A DNA stretch of 64,000 bases from Dromiciops gliroides (lineage: Eukaryota > Chordata > Mammalia > Microbiotheria > Microbiotheriidae). Below the pieces are notes generated by a model. It did not search any database and had not been told where the DNA came from. It was given only the letters and a program-made list of their open reading frames with translations. Every line of letters begins with the position of its first letter. Position 1 is the stretch's first letter. Positions 60,165 to 64,000 of the stretch are shown piece after piece. A program made the position numbers and the translations under genes. The stretch covers positions 675,916,314 to 675,980,313 of the forward strand of contig NC_057862.1 in the NCBI RefSeq assembly GCF_019393635.1, in the 5' to 3' direction.

Positions 60165-60395
60165 AGGCCACTGTGTAGCACAGTTGACAGAGCATTAGAC
60201 CTGGAGTCAAGAACAACTGAGTTCAAATCCAGCCTCTGACACTTCTGCCTCATTTTCTTTCACTGTGAAATGGAGATAATAATAGCACCTACCTCCCAAG
60301 TGAAGATCAAATCAGATCATATTTGTAAAGGGCTTTGCCAACTTTAAAGCATTATATAAGTGCTAGCTCTTATTATCATTATTCTTATTTATTGT
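60165..60395 (+). repeat. THER1/MIR, duplicate of 6850-7080
   Basis: Same element at the equivalent offset. Confidence 0.75.
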
Positions 60396-61132
60396 GTGGC
60401 TACCATGTACTAGGTATCTGGAATATAAATACAAAAATGGAAAGTCCCTGCCCTCAAGAATCTTCCTTTCCATTGAGGGGAGGGAAACAAAATATACCTG
60501 CAAGATGAAATTAAAAACCCACACAAAGGATCTATCTTTTCATCTTTTTGATCTAGGTTTGCATTTTTTTCCATTCATAGTGTTGTCCTCCTTCTCTAAT
60601 GTCCTCTGCTGATGCTTCATTTTAGCATTGGTGATCTAGGCTTCTCCAAGCTTTGCCAGGGGAGCACAAGGCCTGGCAAGTCCTACCAAGCTCAAGAAGC
60701 ACCATTCATGGGATGAGATGTCTGTAGTCCCAATGCAAGCCTCCCTGGATCCATAAATATTCGGGACCAAGTGTCCACTGGCACAAGCAAATTTCTACCC
60801 ATAGCAATGGTGAAGATTAGCTATTAATTCATCGAGAACTTGTGGTTTCTGTCAGTAGAAACTGCCTAGACACCCAAGCAAATTACAAACCCTTGATTCG
60901 TTGAAGAATAGTTGCAACCAATGTCCTCTGCTGTGTTTTCTTTGGATCCTTGTTTGCAAACTGTTCACCCATTCTAGAGTTTTTCAGTAGTGATTAGGCA
61001 TTGCACTCGAAGATTCATATATGTTCCCTATCAATTTTATGTTAAGCTTTTATCTTTTATATTTGATGCACATTTTTTTAAATCTGACCTAGATAATTAT
61101 TGGTTGTTTTAAAAAAGTTTGTAATTTTAAGC

Positions 61133-61138
61133 AATAAA
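61133..61138 (+). promoter_or_regulatory. Gene C relict polyadenylation signal
   Basis: AATAAA in the same context as gene A's signal at 7811. A PGAM1 retrocopy begins within a few bases downstream. Confidence 0.55.
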
Positions 61139-61141
61139 CTC

Positions 61142-62246
61142 AGCAACCTCAAGACACCATTGCCCGGGCTGTAACCTTCTGGAATAAGGAAATCATCCCC
61201 AGATCAAGGAAGAAAAACATGTTCTAATTGAAGCCCATGGCAATAGTCTTTGAGGGATTGTCAAGCATCTTGAGGGTCTGTCTGAAGAAGCAATCATGGA
61301 GCTCAATATGCCCACTTCTATTCCCATTATGTATGAGTTGGACAAGAATCTGAAATCCATAAAGCCCATGCAGTTCCTTGGGAATGAAAAGATGCTTTGC
61401 AAAGCCATGGAGGTTGTGACAGCCCAAGGCAAGGCCAAGAAGTGAAAGCAGGCTACCAGCATGTGCCAGCAGTAGCCAGGTCCTTCCCTTCTCACTGTCT
61501 CCACATAGGTGTTGTGCAGGTGCAGGTGGGGACCAATGGTTCCTTTTCTCATTTCTTCCTCCCTATTTCAGACCAATTCTTTTTTCTCCTGTTGCCCCTG
61601 CCCTCAGCCACATTAGTCAAAATGCCTCCTGGGGGATTTGGCCCAATAAGGACCCGGTTAGGGGTTAGGGATGGGGACATAGTAAGAACTGACCAGTGTG
61701 GGGAGCTGAAAGAAGAAATTGTTCCAGTTATTCCTATGAGCCAGTTCTGCCAGTAGGACAGCCCTCTCAGGGACTGTCTTAGGAAGCTGCCTATAACCCA
61801 GGTGGTCACTTAATGAATCATGAAAGTCTTGTTTGGATGTTTCCTCCCTAACCGAAGAAAAAAATGGATCTGGGAGGTTGGGAGCATGTCCTATTGTTTA
61901 CTTTTGCAACTGCTTTTGCTTTCACAAAAGACCCTTCCAGACTGGTTGTTAGTGGCTTTTGAAATTAAATTGTCCCCCTTGGTAATAATCAGGGAAGGGA
62001 GAGTTCCTTGATTTCTAAGGGGTGGCTGAATACATCCCACTGTGTGTTTTATAGCCCCTGCTCTGTTCAGTGGCAGTAAAATGCCCCTAGATTATGTTGA
62101 AATATGTCTCATCCCATTGCCTTCCACCTCATGTCCAGCCCCCTGGGTCCTCATCAGTTTGAGCATAACTGTACTAACCCTGCCCCTCCCCCCTCCTTTT
62201 TCTGTTGTTCATTATAATAAAGGAGTGATGCCCAATTAAAAAAAGA
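61142..62246 (+). pseudogene. PGAM1: PGAM1 processed pseudogene, 5' truncated
   Basis: From about 61142 the sequence follows the last third of phosphoglycerate mutase 1. DTIARA..FWNKEIIP, then (in shifting frames) a segment like [44 protein letters not shown] and the end AQGKAKK with TGA near 61443. A 3' UTR of about 800 bases follows, ending in ATAATAAAGG and an A-rich tail near 62240. There are no introns, and frameshifts and stops are present, so this is a LINE-mobilised copy of the housekeeping glycolytic mRNA without function as an enzyme. The junction lies next to gene C's polyadenylation signal. Confidence 0.85.
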
Positions 62247-62254
62247 AGAAGAAA

Positions 62255-62525
62255 GTCAAGTATTTCAAAGAATTATTGATGAAATGACTGGATCTGAGAA
62301 GAAATTTAAAATACAAACAAGGATTTAAAGATAAACATTTTTTTAAAGATCAATAGAAATGAACCAATGGTAAATAATTTATAAGATGAAGTTCAGCATT
62401 GAAATGGGGAGGGCTGGAATTATACAAGCATCATGGGAAAACCATAATGTCATTAGGGGTTATAGAAGGTGTCAAATAAGTTGGAGGGCCTGAGAGTGAT
62501 TTTTGCTGTATTTTTATAATCTTAA
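62255..62525 (+). repeat. Duplicate of 13100-13390 (L1-derived) behind gene C
   Basis: GATGAAATGACTGGATCTGA and the following 250 bases align with 13145 onward. It marks the right end of the duplicated unit. Confidence 0.6.
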
Positions 62526-62801
62526 AAGATGAAAGAAAAATAAGGGGAATTATGCACTCTTTATATTAGGTTTGTTTCCCAAGCTGATGTTCTTTCCAAT
62601 ATGTGAGCCACCTGGAACTCCTGAAGGACTGAAATAACTATGAATGATCAGAGAGGAAAGGTATCAGGGTGTATTGGGAAAGTCAATAGACTCAGAGAAT
62701 GAAGAGTTCTGCCTCTGTCCCATAACTAGCTATGTGACCTTGTACAAGAATCTATACCTTCCTGTGACTCATAATCAGCCTCTTAAAAATAAAATACTAG
62801 G

Positions 62802-62932
62802 GGGCAGCTAGGTGGCACAGTAGATAAAGCAACATCCCTGGATTCAGGAGGACCTGAGTTCAAATCCAGCCTCAGACACTTGACACTTACTAGCTGTGTG
62901 ACCCTGGGCAAGTCATTTAACCCTCATTGCCC

Positions 62933-62934
<2 letters not shown>
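62802..62934 (+). repeat. SINE leading into a GA satellite
   Basis: The body ends CATTGCCCTGC, and the tail has become (GA)n at 62935-62988. Confidence 0.87.

Positions 62935-62988
<54 letters not shown>
62935..62988. repeat. (GA)n microsatellite
   Basis: Arises at a SINE tail. Confidence 0.92.
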
Positions 62989-62992
<4 letters not shown>

Positions 62993-63007
62993 AATAGATG
63001 ATAGATG

Positions 63008-63158
63008 GGGGCAGCTAGGTGGCACAGTGGATAAAGCACCAGCCCTGGATTCAGGAGGACCTGAGTTCAAATCTGACCTCAGACACTTGACACTTACTAG
63101 CTGTGTTACCCTGGGCAAGTCACTTAACCCTCATTGCCCCACCAAAAGAACAAACAAA
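63008..63158 (+). repeat. SINE
   Basis: Target repeat AGATGATAGAT. Confidence 0.87.
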
Positions 63159-63199
63159 ATAGATGATAGATAAATACATACATACATAAATTCAATTAA

Positions 63200-63450
63200 A
63201 TTAAATACTGTGTAGTATAGCAGATAGAATGTGGAATTTGTAGTCAAAAACACTTCCTTTCAAATCCTGCCTCAGATGTTTAATAGCCATGTGATCCCAG
63301 GCAAGTTATTTACCCTCTTAGCCTCAGTTTCTGCATATGTAAAATGGAGGAAATTAAAGTTCATATCTCACAAGGTTGTTGTGGAAATCAAAAGAAATTT
63401 GTAAAGCACTTTGTCAACTTTTAAAGAGCTATATAAATGCTATCCATAAT
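63200..63450 (+). repeat. MIR/THER1
   Basis: CAAATCCTGCCTCAG through AAAGAGCTATATAAATGCTA. Confidence 0.7.
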
Positions 63451-63717
63451 TCTTACCACCTTGATATACACATGTATTCAAATATATGAGAGCCAGCATG
63501 GCATGGTAAATAGCCTCAAAGTCAGGAGACCTGATTTCACATTCCACCTCTGACATCTACTTGCCCTATAACACTGAAAAAATTAATTACACTCTGAGTA
63601 CCCTAAAGAAATCTCTAAGTCTCTAAAATGAAAAAAAAAAAGTTGCCAATAAGCATTGGTAAAGGGAGTCCCTCATCAAGAGTTCCAAATACTAATGAAA
63701 TCACTGGCTCTGATGAA

Positions 63718-63845
63718 ATACATACACACATACATACATACATACATACATATGTGTATATGTGTGAATACCTAAATATACATATATTCATAATTGTATG
63801 AGTATATACATTTGTGTACATATATGTGTGTGTATGTATATACTA
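63718..63845. repeat. (ACAT)n/TA-TG tract
   Basis: Tetranucleotide ACAT units and degenerate TATG. Confidence 0.85.
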
Positions 63846-64000
63846 ATATAAGTATATGTTCTTTCTTCCAAAAGCATGTATTGTTCCATTCTTTGTCTTT
63901 GTTTCCCCAGTGGTGTACATGGTGCCAGACATATAGAGGTACTTAATAAATGATTGTTACTTGATTAATTGTGCAAACATCAATACCCAAACCTGACCAT

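Larger units (their letters stand above)
50520..61138 (+). pseudogene. Gene C: decayed MHC class I-like paralogue of gene A
   Basis: Same exon order as genes A and B: leader about 50520-50590, alpha1 52843-53103, alpha2 53501-53766, alpha3 54856-55133, transmembrane 55260-55373, polyadenylation signal 61133. It is dead by several independent changes. The leader's hydrophobic core is out of frame with any nearby ATG. Alpha1 has two in-frame stops, one at 52962, and its donor reads GG for GT. Alpha2 is one base short and gains a stop. Alpha3 is one base short overall and out of frame early. Intronic and 3' sequence still aligns with gene A at an offset near 53.35 kb, so it arose by segmental duplication rather than retroposition. 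Confidence 0.88.

Noticed and set aside
61193-61552. 119-residue minus-strand frame
   Set aside because: Antisense of the PGAM1 retrocopy.

Overview
This is a marsupial nuclear genomic window. About two dozen copies of a roughly 140-base tRNA-derived SINE (head GGGGCAGCTAGGTGGC, body with GTGTGACCCTGGGCAAGTCAC) match the WSINE1/SINE1 type of marsupials. They occur with THER1/MIR CORE-SINEs, SINEs with RTE-like or CAACAA tails, decayed L1/HAL1, L3/CR1 and L2 LINEs, and solo LTRs. I cannot fix the species. An Australian-lineage marsupial fits, but an American opossum is not excluded.

The only host gene family I can support is a cluster of three MHC class I-like genes. Gene A (+) enters from the left with its leader and alpha1 exons outside the window. 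Its alpha2 (150-416), alpha3 (1296-1574) and transmembrane (1698-1814) exons are open and correctly spliced, and a polyadenylation signal lies at 7811. Gene B (-, 29684 to 17932) shows leader, alpha1, alpha2, alpha3 and transmembrane exons, all open, all in phase 1, with a recognisable promoter upstream. Gene C (+, 50.5-61.1 kb) is a paralogue of gene A with the same exon order, but it is a pseudogene. Divergence from classical class I, loss of most peptide-anchoring residues, and the marsupial setting make the marsupial/monotreme UT class I lineage my best guess. That is inference.

Layout: 0-7.8 kb gene A and its 3' region; 7.9-8.5 kb a solo LTR inside a SINE; 9.6-12.56 kb block X, repeated at 47.3-49.6 kb; 12.8-17.4 kb L1 and L3/CR1 debris; 17.4-29.9 kb gene B, with an L3/CR1 fragment and a truncated L1 in its introns; 30-44 kb repeat-rich DNA with two related solo LTRs, a nested L1 and satellites; 44.4-47.3 kb a near-complete HAL1 between inverted SINE copies; 47.3 kb onward block X', then gene C, then a PGAM1 processed pseudogene next to gene C's polyadenylation signal, and SINEs and simple repeats to the end.

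Genes A and C align with an offset near 53.35 kb, so the region grew by segmental duplication. Many SINEs and one LTR sit in only one copy and give an internal relative clock. The products would be cell-surface, beta2-microglobulin-type heavy chains. They keep the disulfide cysteines but look unsuited to holding peptide by the conserved class I residues. Gene B's promoter carries an X1-like RFX motif, CCAAT boxes and a TATA box. The matching sites in gene C have decayed.
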